Source of the DNA: Streptococcus sp. HMSC067H01
Lineage (GTDB): Bacteria; Bacillota; Bacilli; Lactobacillales; Streptococcaceae
Length of the DNA stretch: 64,000 bases
Assembly (NCBI RefSeq): GCF_001814775.1
Contig: NZ_KV817799.1
Coordinates: forward strand, 43,324 to 107,323
Direction of reading: 5' to 3'
The position numbers were made by a program, and so were the translations under genes. The notes below the pieces were generated by a model. It ran no database searches, was not told where the DNA came from, and saw only the letters and a program-made list of their open reading frames with translations. Shown here in pieces: positions 13,936-25,493 of this stretch (the first letter of the stretch is position 1; the number at the start of each line of letters is the position of its first letter).

Positions 13936-15477
13936 TTATTTAGTCAATCTTATGACCTGGTCGTAGCGTTTTAGATCTTCTTCTGTATAATGGTGAATAA
14001 CTTCAATAACAGTCTGTGGCATAGAAAAGAGGAGATCGCTGATTTTTCGACTATTTTCCAAGTCAAGATTGGCCTTAATCTCATCGGCTAAGATGAGTTG
14101 CCTATCGTGGTAGAGGGCGCGAGCTATTTCTAGGCGTTGTTTCTCACCACCAGATAGACTTTCGTTGCTAAGCTTTCTATGCTTCAAATCCTCTAAACCA
14201 GTCTGTCTCAGGATCTTATCCAATCTAGTCTGGTCTATGACGGAGCCCAGGGCGATATTGTCAGTTAGTGATAAATCATCAAAATAATGACTGGATTGGA
14301 GGATGTAAGAACTAATGCTGGTGATTTCTTCCCGACTAAGAATTTGTCCAGCAAAGCTGATGTGTCCACTCGTAGGGGTTTGATCTCCATGGATAATATT
14401 CAGGAGAGTGGTTTTGCCAGTGCCACTCTCGCCGATGATGGCAATTTTTTCTCCTTGCTTGATACTAAGTGAGAGAGGTGCTAAAATCACTTGCTGTTCT
14501 ATCTCCAAAGAGAGATTCTCCACTTGAATAGGATAGATGTCTGGAATAAGCTTGGTAAAGTTATGCTTTGCCCGGCTAAGAAGCTTTTGATATTTCTTAC
14601 AGAGATAGGTGGTGGATTTACGAGTGTTGTTAAAATAAGCTAGTTCTTGAAATTGATAGCCGATATTGTGAGATACGAGATAAATAGCTACAAAACTGGC
14701 TGCGCTGAGGTGGCCATAGTAGGTCATAAAACCACCGATGACAATGGGAGCGACGGAACAAAAGGCGTCAATACTATTGATGAGGAGACTATTGATGGTG
14801 CGCTGTTTTTCATAGTTTATTTCTGCATCGAGACTATGTTGTAGCTGACCAGAAAAACGATTGAAAAAGAAAGTTTGCCCGTGATAATGGCGGATTTGTT
14901 GACTCCCACTGATGAAGCTTGTCAAAGTTGCTAGATAGCTTTGATTGATTTTTGAACGATCCTCGGAGAGATTATCTAAACGTTTGGCCCCGATGGAGCT
15001 ACAAAGGACTGGGAGAGAGTAAAAAAGGATAAAAACGAGTCCCAGATAGAGGTTGGTCCACAAGGCATAAGAGACCGAAATGCTTGTAAATCCAATGGAA
15101 GAAATAATAATCACAGTAGGCTCAATATAGCTTGTCTCTAGTTGCTTGACGTCATTTTCCAAATCAGACAGAAGGTCTTGCTCAGCAATGGCATAACTGT
15201 TTAAAAACTGATGAAAGATGGCACTTTTAAGGCCAAATTTGAAATCGGTTATGAGACGGGCGTAGTAGTATCTTTTGCCAGCCAATCCGATAAGCAGGAT
15301 GAGATTGCCTAAAATTCCCAAGATTAGAACTTTCCAGAGTAATTCGAAGTCCTGATTCGTAAAACTAGCCACTATATTCTGAACGAGGGCAGGTGTGATA
15401 ATCGCTTCAAGCCAGGTGATGATAATTGATAAAAAATAGAGAATGAGGTGTTTCTTTGTTACAAATCTTCTAAGCAT
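13936..15477 (-). CDS. ABC exporter, fused permease-ATPase, function unassigned
   Basis: A 513-residue half-transporter. Residues 1-300 form the six-helix ABC exporter membrane domain; the C-terminal 210 residues form the ATPase, with Walker A GESGTGKTT, signature LSGGEKQR, Walker B LILADE and an H-loop in IHHY. Such proteins work as homodimers or with a partner; no partner gene is adjacent. Substrate unknown: bacteriocin-peptide or multidrug export are possibilities, and no peptidase domain is present. ATG 15477 follows AGGAGG by ten bases. The upstream TTG at 15504 lies before that site. It is monocistronic on the minus strand. Confidence 0.85.
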   Translation of the reverse strand: MLRRFVTKKHLILYFLSIIITWLEAIITPALVQNIVASFTNQDFELLWKVLILGILGNLILLIGLAGKRYYYARLITDFKFGLKSAIFHQFLNSYAIAEQDLLSDLENDVKQLETSYIEPTVIIISSIGFTSISVSYALWTNLYLGLVFILFYSLPVLCSSIGAKRLDNLSEDRSKINQSYLATLTSFISGSQQIRHYHGQTFFFNRFSGQLQHSLDAEINYEKQRTINSLLINSIDAFCSVAPIVIGGFMTYYGHLSAASFVAIYLVSHNIGYQFQELAYFNNTRKSTTYLCKKYQKLLSRAKHNFTKLIPDIYPIQVENLSLEIEQQVILAPLSLSIKQGEKIAIIGESGTGKTTLLNIIHGDQTPTSGHISFAGQILSREEITSISSYILQSSHYFDDLSLTDNIALGSVIDQTRLDKILRQTGLEDLKHRKLSNESLSGGEKQRLEIARALYHDRQLILADEIKANLDLENSRKISDLLFSMPQTVIEVIHHYTEEDLKRYDQVIRLTK

Positions 15478-15623
15478 AAAGTGGGAACCTCCTAGTAAAA
15501 GCAACTTTATAAAGGTATTATACTCTTTTTTGTAAAATATTTCACATGAAATAAAGTTTTAGGTTTAGAAAATGCAACTATTTAGACGAAGAACGAATCT
15601 GCGCTAAAAGTCTTTAAAATCAG

Positions 15624-15670
15624 AAAACGCATATTATCAGGTCTTGAAAAACCTTGATAATATGCGTTTT
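15624..15670. terminator. long hairpin between ABC genes
   Basis: AAAACGCATATTATCA...GGT pairs with ACC...TGATAATATGCGTTTT, with one bulge. A plausible terminator for the leftward ABC-2 gene, although the T-run is interrupted. Confidence 0.6.
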
Positions 15671-15731
15671 GTAGTAGAAAGATCTTTTTTATTTTCTACT
15701 AAAATTAAGTTTTTTCCCAGTCTCTGACTGA

Positions 15732-16463
15732 TTATTGAAGATTAACCTTATTCTTCAAGATATAGTAAGTACCGAGGTAGAATCCAGCAATTAGGATTAA
15801 ATCCGTAAAGATTTCAAATGTAAGCATCATATTGAAATTAGTATCTATGCGAAGGTTGAGACCGACAAAACCAAGCACGATCTGGATAACAATATAGGCT
15901 AAAACCGCGAGTGCTGTGCGGTATTCATTGAAAAGTTGTCCGATGGAAATCGCCAAGTAGATGCAGAGGATTCCTGAAATTGTGCCAAGGATGAATGAAA
16001 TTAGATATAAGCCGATACTGTCTAGGTAATGTTGGAACAAGTCTTTAAAATCAAGAAAATCAATGAAATTAGGCTCAATTATCACAACAATGATATAAAT
16101 GCTCAGGAGCAAGACTGCTGAACTGATCAGAGACCAAATGAAGGCCCCCAAGAGTTTGGCTAAGATAATCTGGTGTTCGGAAACTGGCAAGGTCAAAGTG
16201 AGATATCCTTGTCGGTCATAGACACTACCCTTGAAGCGACGGATGATCAAAATCAAGGTTGAAATACTCAAGGTAATAATCAGTCCACCAAAAACCAAGC
16301 CCAGAAAGACTAACATAATCATTTCTTGATCGGGAGTATCGATGGATTTGAGGGAACTTGCTTGAATTCCTATAAGAGCAGAAAGTGCCAACACAGCACC
16401 ATAGAGGGCTAAATACCATTTGTTAACATTTTTAAATTCATAACGAACTAAATTCCAAAACAT
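15732..16463 (-). CDS. ABC-2 type transporter permease
   Basis: A 243-residue protein with six predicted helices and an opening MFWNLVRYEFKNVNKWY, typical of permeases paired with BcrA/YtrB ATPases. It forms the membrane part of the transporter encoded with the next gene upstream (16479-17174, 15 bases away). Possible roles are antimicrobial-peptide resistance or cell-wall stress; the substrate is not visible. Confidence 0.85.
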   Translation of the reverse strand: MFWNLVRYEFKNVNKWYLALYGAVLALSALIGIQASSLKSIDTPDQEMIMLVFLGLVFGGLIITLSISTLILIIRRFKGSVYDRQGYLTLTLPVSEHQIILAKLLGAFIWSLISSAVLLLSIYIIVVIIEPNFIDFLDFKDLFQHYLDSIGLYLISFILGTISGILCIYLAISIGQLFNEYRTALAVLAYIVIQIVLGFVGLNLRIDTNFNMMLTFEIFTDLILIAGFYLGTYYILKNKVNLQ

Positions 16464-16478
16464 AATAATCTCCTTTAA

Positions 16479-17174
16479 CTAGGCTTTGAATTCGTGACGG
16501 AAGAGTTGGTCGATAGACTCTCCAGACTCATAGCGAATATCATCCACATTTCCTTGACGGACGACTTTTCCATCCTTGAGGAAGATAATCTCATCCAAGA
16601 TTGGTTCAATGTCTGAAATCAAGTGAGTTGAAATCAAGACAGTAGAAGTTGGAGAGTAGTTGTTGATGATGGTGTTCAAGATATAGTCACGAGCTGCTGG
16701 GTCTACACCCCCGATTGGTTCATCAAGCACGTATAGACGAGCATCGCGACTCATGACAAGAATCAGCTGAACCTTTTCTTTGTTCCCTTTTGAGAGTTTC
16801 TTGAAACGGCTATTTTCATCGATATCAAGGTCACGAAGAAGACCTTGAGCACGTTCCAGATTAAAATCTTGGTAGAAGGTCTTGAAATAAGTGAGAGCTT
16901 CCTTGACCTTCATCTGCTCGTTGAGATAGGTCGTATCAGGGAGATAAGAAACAATTGCTTTAGTTGCTGGGCTTGGTTCCATGCCGTTGATAAGGATACG
17001 CCCTTCCTCTGGCTGTAGCAAGCCGTTGATTAGTTTAATCAAGGTTGTCTTTCCAGAACCGTTTGGGCCAAGGAGGCCAACGATTTTTCCAGCTGGAATT
17101 TCAAGGGAAACATTTGTAAGAGCAGGGCTTGCTCCATAGGATTTTGACACATTTTCTAATGCTAACAAAGTCAT
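16479..17174 (-). CDS. ABC transporter ATP-binding protein (YtrB/BcrA type)
   Basis: A 231-residue ATPase with Walker A GPNGSGKTT near residue 36, signature LSKGNKEKVQ (a K-for-G variant seen in this clade), Walker B LYVLDEP and H-loop STHL. It energises the adjacent ABC-2 permease. It starts 3 bases after the GntR gene, giving the order regulator-ATPase-permease of YtrA-type loci that answer to wall-active compounds. Confidence 0.9.
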   Translation of the reverse strand: MTLLALENVSKSYGASPALTNVSLEIPAGKIVGLLGPNGSGKTTLIKLINGLLQPEEGRILINGMEPSPATKAIVSYLPDTTYLNEQMKVKEALTYFKTFYQDFNLERAQGLLRDLDIDENSRFKKLSKGNKEKVQLILVMSRDARLYVLDEPIGGVDPAARDYILNTIINNYSPTSTVLISTHLISDIEPILDEIIFLKDGKVVRQGNVDDIRYESGESIDQLFRHEFKA

Positions 17175-17177
17175 AGT

Positions 17178-17543
17178 TTAAACTCCTTCAATATAATCTC
17201 TTAAAACAGTCGGTAGTTCTTCTTTTTCATAACCAAATTCTACCATGCCTGTTACAAACTGTTGCAGCTGTTCTTCTGACAGTTGCTTACGGGATTGGAG
17301 GATCAAGTCCAAATCCTCTGTGACAAAGCGTCCTGACGTCCGCTTGGTATAAACGAAACCTTCTCTCTCCAAGTCCGATAGAGCACGCTGGATAGTGTTG
17401 GGATTGACCCCTGCCTCGCTAGCTAATTCTCTAACGGTTGGAAGCTGTTGATTGGGCTCGAGTTTATGGGAAATAATCTGCAATTTGATTTTCTCCATAA
17501 TCTGCAAATAAATGGGTTTATTGTTATCAAATGTCCAAGACAT
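17178..17543 (-). CDS. GntR-family regulator, YtrA subfamily
   Basis: A 121-residue repressor with an N-terminal winged helix (PIYLQIMEKIK, LPTVRELASEAGVNPNTIQR) and only a short two-helix tail, the mark of the YtrA subfamily. I start at ATG 17543, preceded by AAAGGAG; the longer frame start at 17564 has none. It leads the ATPase-permease operon, and an imperfect palindrome overlaps its own -10, so autoregulation is likely. Confidence 0.88.
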   Translation of the reverse strand: MSWTFDNNKPIYLQIMEKIKLQIISHKLEPNQQLPTVRELASEAGVNPNTIQRALSDLEREGFVYTKRTSGRFVTEDLDLILQSRKQLSEEQLQQFVTGMVEFGYEKEELPTVLRDYIEGV

Positions 17544-17566
17544 CACGATCTCCTTTCTAATCACCT

Positions 17567-17588
17567 TTGTGTTAATTCAATAATACAA
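17567..17588. promoter_or_regulatory. putative YtrA-type operator
   Basis: TTGTGTTA-ATTCAA-TAATACAA: half-sites agree at 7 of 8 positions. It overlaps the -10 of the gntR promoter. Confidence 0.55.
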
Positions 17589-17608
17589 CAAAACAAAAAA
17601 CTTGTCAA
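17580..17608 (-). promoter_or_regulatory. promoter of the gntR-ABC operon
   Basis: Minus strand TTGACA (17603-17608), 17-base spacer, TATTAT (17580-17585). Confidence 0.75.
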
Positions 17609-17624
17609 GCCCAAAGGAGAATTA

Positions 17625-17654
17625 TTTTGGGAATTGTTCAAAAAATGGTATAAT
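17625..17654 (+). promoter_or_regulatory. promoter of the nrdR-dnaB-dnaI set
   Basis: Extended -10 TGGTATAAT (TATAAT at 17649-17654) with a weak TTTTGG -35 at an 18-base spacing. Confidence 0.6.
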
Positions 17655-17682
17655 GAAAAGAAAACGACAAGGAGGGGAAGGC

Positions 17683-18156
17683 ATGCGTTGTCCAAAATGT
17701 GGCGCTACAAAATCAAGTGTGATCGATAGTCGCCAGGCTGAAGAAGGAAATACAATCAGAAGAAGACGTGAGTGTGAAGAGTGTCAGCATCGGTTTACAA
17801 CCTATGAACGTGTAGAAGAGAGAACGCTGGTTGTGGTCAAAAAAGATGGTACACGGGAACAATTTTCAAGAGATAAGATCTTTAACGGGATTATTCGCTC
17901 AGCCCAGAAACGTCCAGTGTCAAGTGATGAAATTGGCATGGTGGTCAATCGCATCGAACAAAAACTCCGTAGTCGCAATGAAAATGAAATTCAGAGTGAG
18001 GTTATTGGCTCCTTGGTTATGGAAGAGTTGGCAGAGCTCGATGAGATTACTTATGTACGTTTTGCCAGTGTTTACCGTAGCTTTAAGGATGTGAGTGAGC
18101 TTGAAAGCCTACTCCAGCAGATCACACAATCCTCTAAAAAGAAAAAGGAAAAATAA
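17683..18156 (+). CDS. nrdR: transcriptional repressor NrdR
   Basis: A 157-residue zinc-ribbon plus ATP-cone regulator that represses ribonucleotide reductase genes in response to dATP/ATP. Zinc cysteines are at 3, 6, 31 and 34 (CPKC and CEEC), and the ATP-cone begins near [14 protein letters not shown] 17683 is preceded by GGAGGGGAAGG. The frame could extend upstream into the promoter, but the zinc ribbon fixes this start. It ends with the stop directly next to dnaB, the usual Firmicute order nrdR-dnaB-dnaI. Confidence 0.96.
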   Translation: MRCPKCGATKSSVIDSRQAEEGNTIRRRRECEECQHRFTTYERVEERTLVVVKKDGTREQFSRDKIFNGIIRSAQKRPVSSDEIGMVVNRIEQKLRSRNENEIQSEVIGSLVMEELAELDEITYVRFASVYRSFKDVSELESLLQQITQSSKKKKEK

Positions 18157-19323
18157 ATGAAGCCAAATGACCGTTTTTCTTTTGTAAAGAATAATCGGGT
18201 GTCGCAAGATACCTCATCAATGGTGCAGTGCTACCTCCCGATTATCGGTCAGGAGGCGCTGAGCCTCTATCTTTATGCTGTGACTTTTTGGGATGGTGGC
18301 CAAAAGGAGCACCTCTTTGCAGCCATGCTCAACCATCTGAATTTTGGGATGGATAGTCTTTTAAAGGCTTTTAAAACTCTGACAGCCATGAAATTGGTGA
18401 CCCTCTATCAGCAGGGGGAGACCTATAATTTGTTACTCCATTCTCCCTTATCAACTCAAGAATTTTTACAACATACAGTTTATCGGACCTTGTTAGAAAA
18501 AATGATTGGGGATAGTACGGTTGCAGCCATGAGGCAGGCAAGTGTTGAAGGGGAACCTATCTCGGTGGCCTTGAGTCAAATCTTCCCTCAGTTATCCGAG
18601 TCTGCGAGTCAAGAAACCTCTAGCAGCCAGCCTACGGCAGATGATTTTGATTTGGAGCATTTTCGTCAGCTCATGGCCCGTGATGGTCTTCGTTTTCAAG
18701 ATGAGACTTCGGATGTTTTGGCCTTATTTGCAATAGCAGATGAGCAGAAGTGGACCTGGTTTGAGACTTATCAAGTAGCCAAAGCGACAGCAGTGTCGCA
18801 AGTGATTTCTGTCAAACGCATCCGTGAAAAGATAGCGCAAAAGCCTGTGACTTCTGACTTTAGTCCCAAGGAGGCAACCATTATCCGAGAGGCTAAGAAA
18901 AAGACAGCCTTGCAGTTCCTTGCTGAGATTAAGCAGACCCGCAAGGGAAGTATTACCCAGACTGAACGGGACCTGCTCCAGCAGATGGCGGCCTTGGGCT
19001 TGCTGGATGAAGTAATCAATGTTATCTTGCTCCTGACCTTTAATAAGGTTGATTCGGCCAATATCAATGAAAAATACGCCATGAAGGTGGCTAATGACTA
19101 CGCCTATCAAAATATCCGTAGTGCCGAGGAGGCAGTTCTCCGTATTCGTGAACGTGGCCAAAAAGCAAAAACGCAAAAGCAGAATCAGACTGCCCCAGCA
19201 AAAACCAATGTGCCTAAATGGAGCAATCCTGAATATAAGAATGAAACGAGCGAAGAAACTCGTTTAGAACTAGAACGTAAGAAAAAAGAAATGTTAGCTC
19301 GATTAGAAAAAGGAGGAGACTAG
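18157..19323 (+). CDS. dnaB: replication initiation and membrane attachment protein DnaB
   Basis: A 388-residue Gram-positive DnaB (not the helicase), which helps load the replicative helicase with DnaD and DnaI. It shows the DnaB/DnaD-type N-terminal winged-helix region and a DnaD-like C-terminal part (FNKVDSANINEKYAMKVAND, YAYQNIRSAEEA), then a charged tail. ATG starts immediately after the nrdR stop, and dnaI follows without a gap. Confidence 0.92.
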   Translation: MKPNDRFSFVKNNRVSQDTSSMVQCYLPIIGQEALSLYLYAVTFWDGGQKEHLFAAMLNHLNFGMDSLLKAFKTLTAMKLVTLYQQGETYNLLLHSPLSTQEFLQHTVYRTLLEKMIGDSTVAAMRQASVEGEPISVALSQIFPQLSESASQETSSSQPTADDFDLEHFRQLMARDGLRFQDETSDVLALFAIADEQKWTWFETYQVAKATAVSQVISVKRIREKIAQKPVTSDFSPKEATIIREAKKKTALQFLAEIKQTRKGSITQTERDLLQQMAALGLLDEVINVILLLTFNKVDSANINEKYAMKVANDYAYQNIRSAEEAVLRIRERGQKAKTQKQNQTAPAKTNVPKWSNPEYKNETSEETRLELERKKKEMLARLEKGGD

Positions 19324-20220
19324 ATGGAAAGTGTCGGAGACGTACTCAAGCGTCAACCAAGCCAATTTCAGTATCAGGATTTAGTCCAGCAAATTGTGAA
19401 GGACCCTGATGTTGCAGCCTTTATCCAGAAAGAATCTCTCAGTCAGGAGGAGTTAAACCGTAGTATTTCCAAGTTTAACCAATACATCACTGAGAGAGAT
19501 AAGTTCCTCCGAGGAGATACAGACTATATCGCGCGTGGCTACAAGCCTATCCTAGTCATGAACCATGGCTATGCAGATGTCTCTTATGAAGAGACTCCAG
19601 AGCTAATCGCAGCAGAAAAAGAAGCGGCGATTAAAAACCGTCTCAAACTAATCAACCTTCCAGCTAGTCTTAAAAAAGCTAGCTTAGCTCAAGTAGACTT
19701 GGATGATTTGGGGCGCCTGCCAGTTTTTGAAAAGCTCCTAGCCTTTGTGGAGCAATATCCAGCTATTCGAAAAGGTCTCTACTTATATGGAGACTTTGGT
19801 GTGGGTAAAAGTTTCATGGTGGCTGCCCTAGCTCATGATTTGTCAGAAAAACGTGGTGTTTCATCAACGCTCCTCCACTATCCGAGCTTTGTCATCGATG
19901 TCAAAAATGCCATTGGTGATGGCAATGTCAAGACTTTGGTGGATGAGATTAAGCTTGCTGAAGTCTTGATTTTGGATGATATTGGTGCCGAGCAATCAAC
20001 AGCTTGGGTGCGTGACGAGATCCTGCAGGTTATTCTCCAATATCGTATGCAGGAAGATTTACCGACCTTTTTCACCTCCAACTTCAACTTTGAAGATTTG
20101 GAGAAGCATTTCGCTAAAGGGAAAAATGGAAATGACGAAACCTGGGAAGCTAGACGCGTCATGGAACGCATTCGTTATTTAGCAGAGGAAACAAGACTTG
20201 AAGGAGAAAACCGCCGATGA
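19324..20220 (+). CDS. dnaI: primosomal protein DnaI, helicase loader
   Basis: A 298-residue AAA+ ATPase that loads the replicative helicase. An N-terminal helicase-binding part of about 130 residues is followed by Walker A GDFGVGKS and Walker B LILDDIGAE. ATG 19324 follows the dnaB stop directly, with GGAGGAG inside the end of dnaB. Its last four bases (ATGA) are shared with the nitroreductase gene. Confidence 0.95.
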   Translation: MESVGDVLKRQPSQFQYQDLVQQIVKDPDVAAFIQKESLSQEELNRSISKFNQYITERDKFLRGDTDYIARGYKPILVMNHGYADVSYEETPELIAAEKEAAIKNRLKLINLPASLKKASLAQVDLDDLGRLPVFEKLLAFVEQYPAIRKGLYLYGDFGVGKSFMVAALAHDLSEKRGVSSTLLHYPSFVIDVKNAIGDGNVKTLVDEIKLAEVLILDDIGAEQSTAWVRDEILQVILQYRMQEDLPTFFTSNFNFEDLEKHFAKGKNGNDETWEARRVMERIRYLAEETRLEGENRR

Positions 20221-20930
20221 CAGAAACAATCAAAGTAATGAAGGCTCACACTTCAGTGCGCAGATTTAAAGAGCAAGAGATCTCCCAAGCAGACTTAAAT
20301 GAGATCTTGACAGCTGCTCAAATGGCTTCTTCTTGGAAAAATTTTCAATCCTACTCGGTCATTCTTGTCAGAAGTCAAGAAAAGAAGGAAGCCTTATTTG
20401 AGCTAGTACCTCAGGAAGCTATTCGCCAGTCTGCAGCATTTTTACTTTTTGTTGGTGATCTAAACCGTGCAGAAAAAGGGGCTCGTCTCCATACGGATAT
20501 TTTCCAACCTCAAGGGGTGGAAGGACTCCTTATCACTTCGGTAGATGCGGCTTTGGCTGGACAAAATGCCTTGCTTGCGGCAGAAAGCCTAGGCTATGGT
20601 GGAGTGATTATCGGTTTGGTGCGTTACAAGTCTGTTGAGTTAGCAGAATTGTTCAAGCTTCCTGACTATACCTATCCAGTCTTTGGGATTGCAATCGGTG
20701 TGCCAAATCAAAAGCATGATGTGAAACCAAGACTGCCACTAGAGCATGTTGTCTTTGAGGAAGAATACCAAGAACAGTCAACTGAGGCAATTGAAGCCTA
20801 TGACCGTGTACAGACTGAATATGCAGGTGCGCGTGCGACTACAACTTGGAGTCAACGTTTAGCGGAGCAATTCGGCAATCCAGAACCAAGCTCGACTCGA
20901 GAAAATCTTGAGCAGAAGAAGTTATTGTAG
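20217..20930 (+). CDS. nitroreductase family protein (NADPH-dependent flavin oxidoreductase)
   Basis: A 237-residue protein of the NfsA-like nitroreductase group: FMN-binding HTSVRRFKEQEIS at the start, SSWKNFQSYS near residue 38, and GYGGVIIGLVR in the second half. It should reduce quinones or nitro compounds with NAD(P)H and FMN; the physiological substrate is unknown. It is coupled to dnaI by a four-base overlap and followed 13 bases later by der. Confidence 0.88.
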   Translation: MTETIKVMKAHTSVRRFKEQEISQADLNEILTAAQMASSWKNFQSYSVILVRSQEKKEALFELVPQEAIRQSAAFLLFVGDLNRAEKGARLHTDIFQPQGVEGLLITSVDAALAGQNALLAAESLGYGGVIIGLVRYKSVELAELFKLPDYTYPVFGIAIGVPNQKHDVKPRLPLEHVVFEEEYQEQSTEAIEAYDRVQTEYAGARATTTWSQRLAEQFGNPEPSSTRENLEQKKLL

Positions 20931-20943
20931 AAAGTGAGAAAAC

Positions 20944-22254
20944 ATGGCCTTACCAACTGTTGCCATTGTAGGGCGTCCCAATGTTGGGAAATCAACCCTA
21001 TTTAACCGTATCGCGGGAGAACGCATCTCAATCGTAGAAGATATTGAAGGTGTAACGCGAGATCGTATCTATGCCACAGGTGAGTGGCTCAATCGTTCTT
21101 TTAGTATGATTGATACTGGGGGAATCGATGATGTCGATGCGCCTTTCATGGAACAAATCAAGCACCAGGCAGAAATTGCCATGGAAGAAGCAGATGTTAT
21201 CGTCTTCGTCGTGTCTGGAAAAGAAGGAATTACAGATGCGGACGAATACGTTGCCCGTAAACTTTATAAAACTCATAAACCAGTCATCCTAGCCGTTAAC
21301 AAGGTTGACAATCCAGAGATGCGAAATGATATCTATGATTTCTATGCTCTTGGATTGGGCGAACCTCTACCAATCTCATCTGTTCACGGTATTGGGACAG
21401 GGGATGTGCTGGATGCTATTGTGGAAAACCTCCCACATGAAGTTGAAGAAGAAAATCCAGATGTTATTAAATTCAGCTTGATTGGTCGTCCAAATGTTGG
21501 AAAATCTAGCTTGATTAATGCCATTTTGGGAGAAGATCGCGTCATTGCCAGCCCTGTCGCTGGTACCACTCGTGATGCTATTGATACCCATTTTACAGAT
21601 GCTGACGGCCAAGAGTTTACCATGATTGATACGGCTGGTATGCGTAAGTCAGGGAAAGTCTATGAAAATACTGAGAAATACTCAGTTATGCGTGCTATGC
21701 GTGCCATTGACCGTTCAGATGTAGTTTTGATGGTCCTCAATGCCGAGGAAGGTATTCGTGAGTATGACAAGCGTATCGCTGGATTTGCCCACGAAGCTGG
21801 TAAAGGGATGATTATCGTGGTCAATAAGTGGGATACTCTTGAAAAAGATAACCATACCATGAAAAACTGGGAAGAAGATATCCGTGAGCAGTTCCAATAC
21901 TTGCCTTACGCACCGATTATCTTTGTATCAGCTTTAACCAAGCAACGTCTCCACAAGTTGCCTGAGATGATTAAGCAAATCAGCGAAAGTCAAAATACCC
22001 GTATCCCATCAGCAGTCTTGAATGATGTGATTATGGATGCTATTGCCATCAACCCAACACCGACTGACAAAGGGAAACGCCTCAAGATTTTCTATGCGAC
22101 CCAAGTGGCAACCAAACCACCAACCTTTGTCATCTTTGTCAACGAAGAAGAACTCATGCACTTCTCTTACTTGCGTTTCTTGGAAAATCAAATCCGCAAG
22201 GCCTTTGTCTTTGAAGGAACTCCGATTCATCTCATTGCAAGAAAACGGAAATAA
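20944..22254 (+). CDS. der: ribosome-assembly GTPase Der (EngA)
   Basis: A 436-residue protein with two tandem GTPase domains and a KH-like C-terminal domain, required for 50S ribosome assembly. G1 motifs GRPNVGKST (about residue 9) and GRPNVGKSS (about residue 181), G3 DTGG and DTAG, and G4 NKVD and NKWD are all present. Length is normal. A strong terminator follows. Confidence 0.97.
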   Translation: MALPTVAIVGRPNVGKSTLFNRIAGERISIVEDIEGVTRDRIYATGEWLNRSFSMIDTGGIDDVDAPFMEQIKHQAEIAMEEADVIVFVVSGKEGITDADEYVARKLYKTHKPVILAVNKVDNPEMRNDIYDFYALGLGEPLPISSVHGIGTGDVLDAIVENLPHEVEEENPDVIKFSLIGRPNVGKSSLINAILGEDRVIASPVAGTTRDAIDTHFTDADGQEFTMIDTAGMRKSGKVYENTEKYSVMRAMRAIDRSDVVLMVLNAEEGIREYDKRIAGFAHEAGKGMIIVVNKWDTLEKDNHTMKNWEEDIREQFQYLPYAPIIFVSALTKQRLHKLPEMIKQISESQNTRIPSAVLNDVIMDAIAINPTPTDKGKRLKIFYATQVATKPPTFVIFVNEEELMHFSYLRFLENQIRKAFVFEGTPIHLIARKRK

Positions 22255-22260
22255 ATAAGC

Positions 22261-22291
22261 AAGATCTGGAATGCGATTTCCAGATCTTTTT
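22261..22291 (+). terminator. terminator of der
   Basis: AAGATCTGGAA pairs with TTTCCAGATCTT, then five T. Confidence 0.9.
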
Positions 22292-22330
22292 GATATAATA
22301 AAATAAGGAAAGCGTTGGAGAGGTAAGGAG

Positions 22331-22660
22331 ATGGAAAAACTATTAAAATTCTTGATTTTGGCACCCTACTTTTACTTTTTTCGTTGGCAAGGGAAGGTAC
22401 AGCCAGGAAGTAAGTACTTTTCTGTCTTTTACTATTTTTATTGGTTTTATATGCCTCTAGCAGCATTGTTTGGTCTAGTTTTCACGCTTTTTTCGCTAGT
22501 CTTATTTAACTTTATTTTACAAGAACCAAGGGATTTTGTTAGATGGGTGATATGGCTACTTTTAGTCTTTTTATCCTTAGTCAATGACTGGAAAATCTAT
22601 GCTTGTCTAAAATTTATGAATAAGCTACGATTGGAAAAGAAGAAATCCAGTCTTCCTTGA
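22331..22660 (+). CDS. small membrane protein of unknown function
   Basis: A 109-residue protein rich in Phe, Tyr and Trp with hydrophobic segments at about 37-62 and 75-92 and a basic C-terminal end. I do not recognise a family. The ribosome site (GGTAAGGAG) at ATG 22331 is good. It stands alone between terminators, so it probably has its own weak promoter (TATAATAAAAT near 22294). Confidence 0.55.
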   Translation: MEKLLKFLILAPYFYFFRWQGKVQPGSKYFSVFYYFYWFYMPLAALFGLVFTLFSLVLFNFILQEPRDFVRWVIWLLLVFLSLVNDWKIYACLKFMNKLRLEKKKSSLP

Positions 22661-22765
22661 AAGAAATAGGCAAGCTTGTACCTGATAGAAAATGATGGCA
22701 ATTTTTTCATGGATAAACTAGCTAGAAGCATTAATGAAGAAAACTAGCCTCGGAATAGGAATTTT

Positions 22766-22798
22766 AAGGGAACTAATCTTGATGATTAGCCCTTTTTT
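22766..22798 (+). terminator. terminator before secA
   Basis: AAGGG-CTAATC pairs with GATTAG-CCCTT, followed by six T. It ends the small membrane-protein transcript. Confidence 0.8.
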
Positions 22799-22824
22799 CG
22801 TCTTTAGGGAAAACGGAATATTTC

Positions 22825-22853
22825 TTGAAAAAAATGGGCAAATATGCTACAAT
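22825..22853 (+). promoter_or_regulatory. sigma-A promoter of secA
   Basis: TTGAAA (22825-22830), 17-base spacer, TACAAT (22848-22853). Confidence 0.7.
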
Positions 22854-22898
22854 AAAAAGAACATTCTAAAATATTCAGAATTTAAAGTAAGGAAAAAA

Positions 22899-25412
<2,514 letters not shown>

Positions 25413-25429
25413 GATTGAATGATTTTCAG

Positions 25430-25470
25430 GCGGATGCCTAGTGAAAAGTGAATTTTCACTTGGCGTCCGC
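25430..25470 (+). terminator. long hairpin between secA and the DAHP synthases
   Basis: GCGGATGCC pairs with GGCGTCCGC, and inside it AGTGAAAA pairs with TTTTCACT. There is only a weak T-rich tail, so it may be a leaky terminator or an RNA-processing site. The ribosome site AAGGAGG for the next gene follows at 25480. Confidence 0.55.
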
Positions 25471-25493
25471 TTGCTTTATAAGGAGGATGAAAT

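Noticed and set aside
22734-22898. N-terminal extension of SecA
   Set aside because: The extra 55 codons run through a terminator and the promoter; normal SecA starts MANLLKS at 22899.
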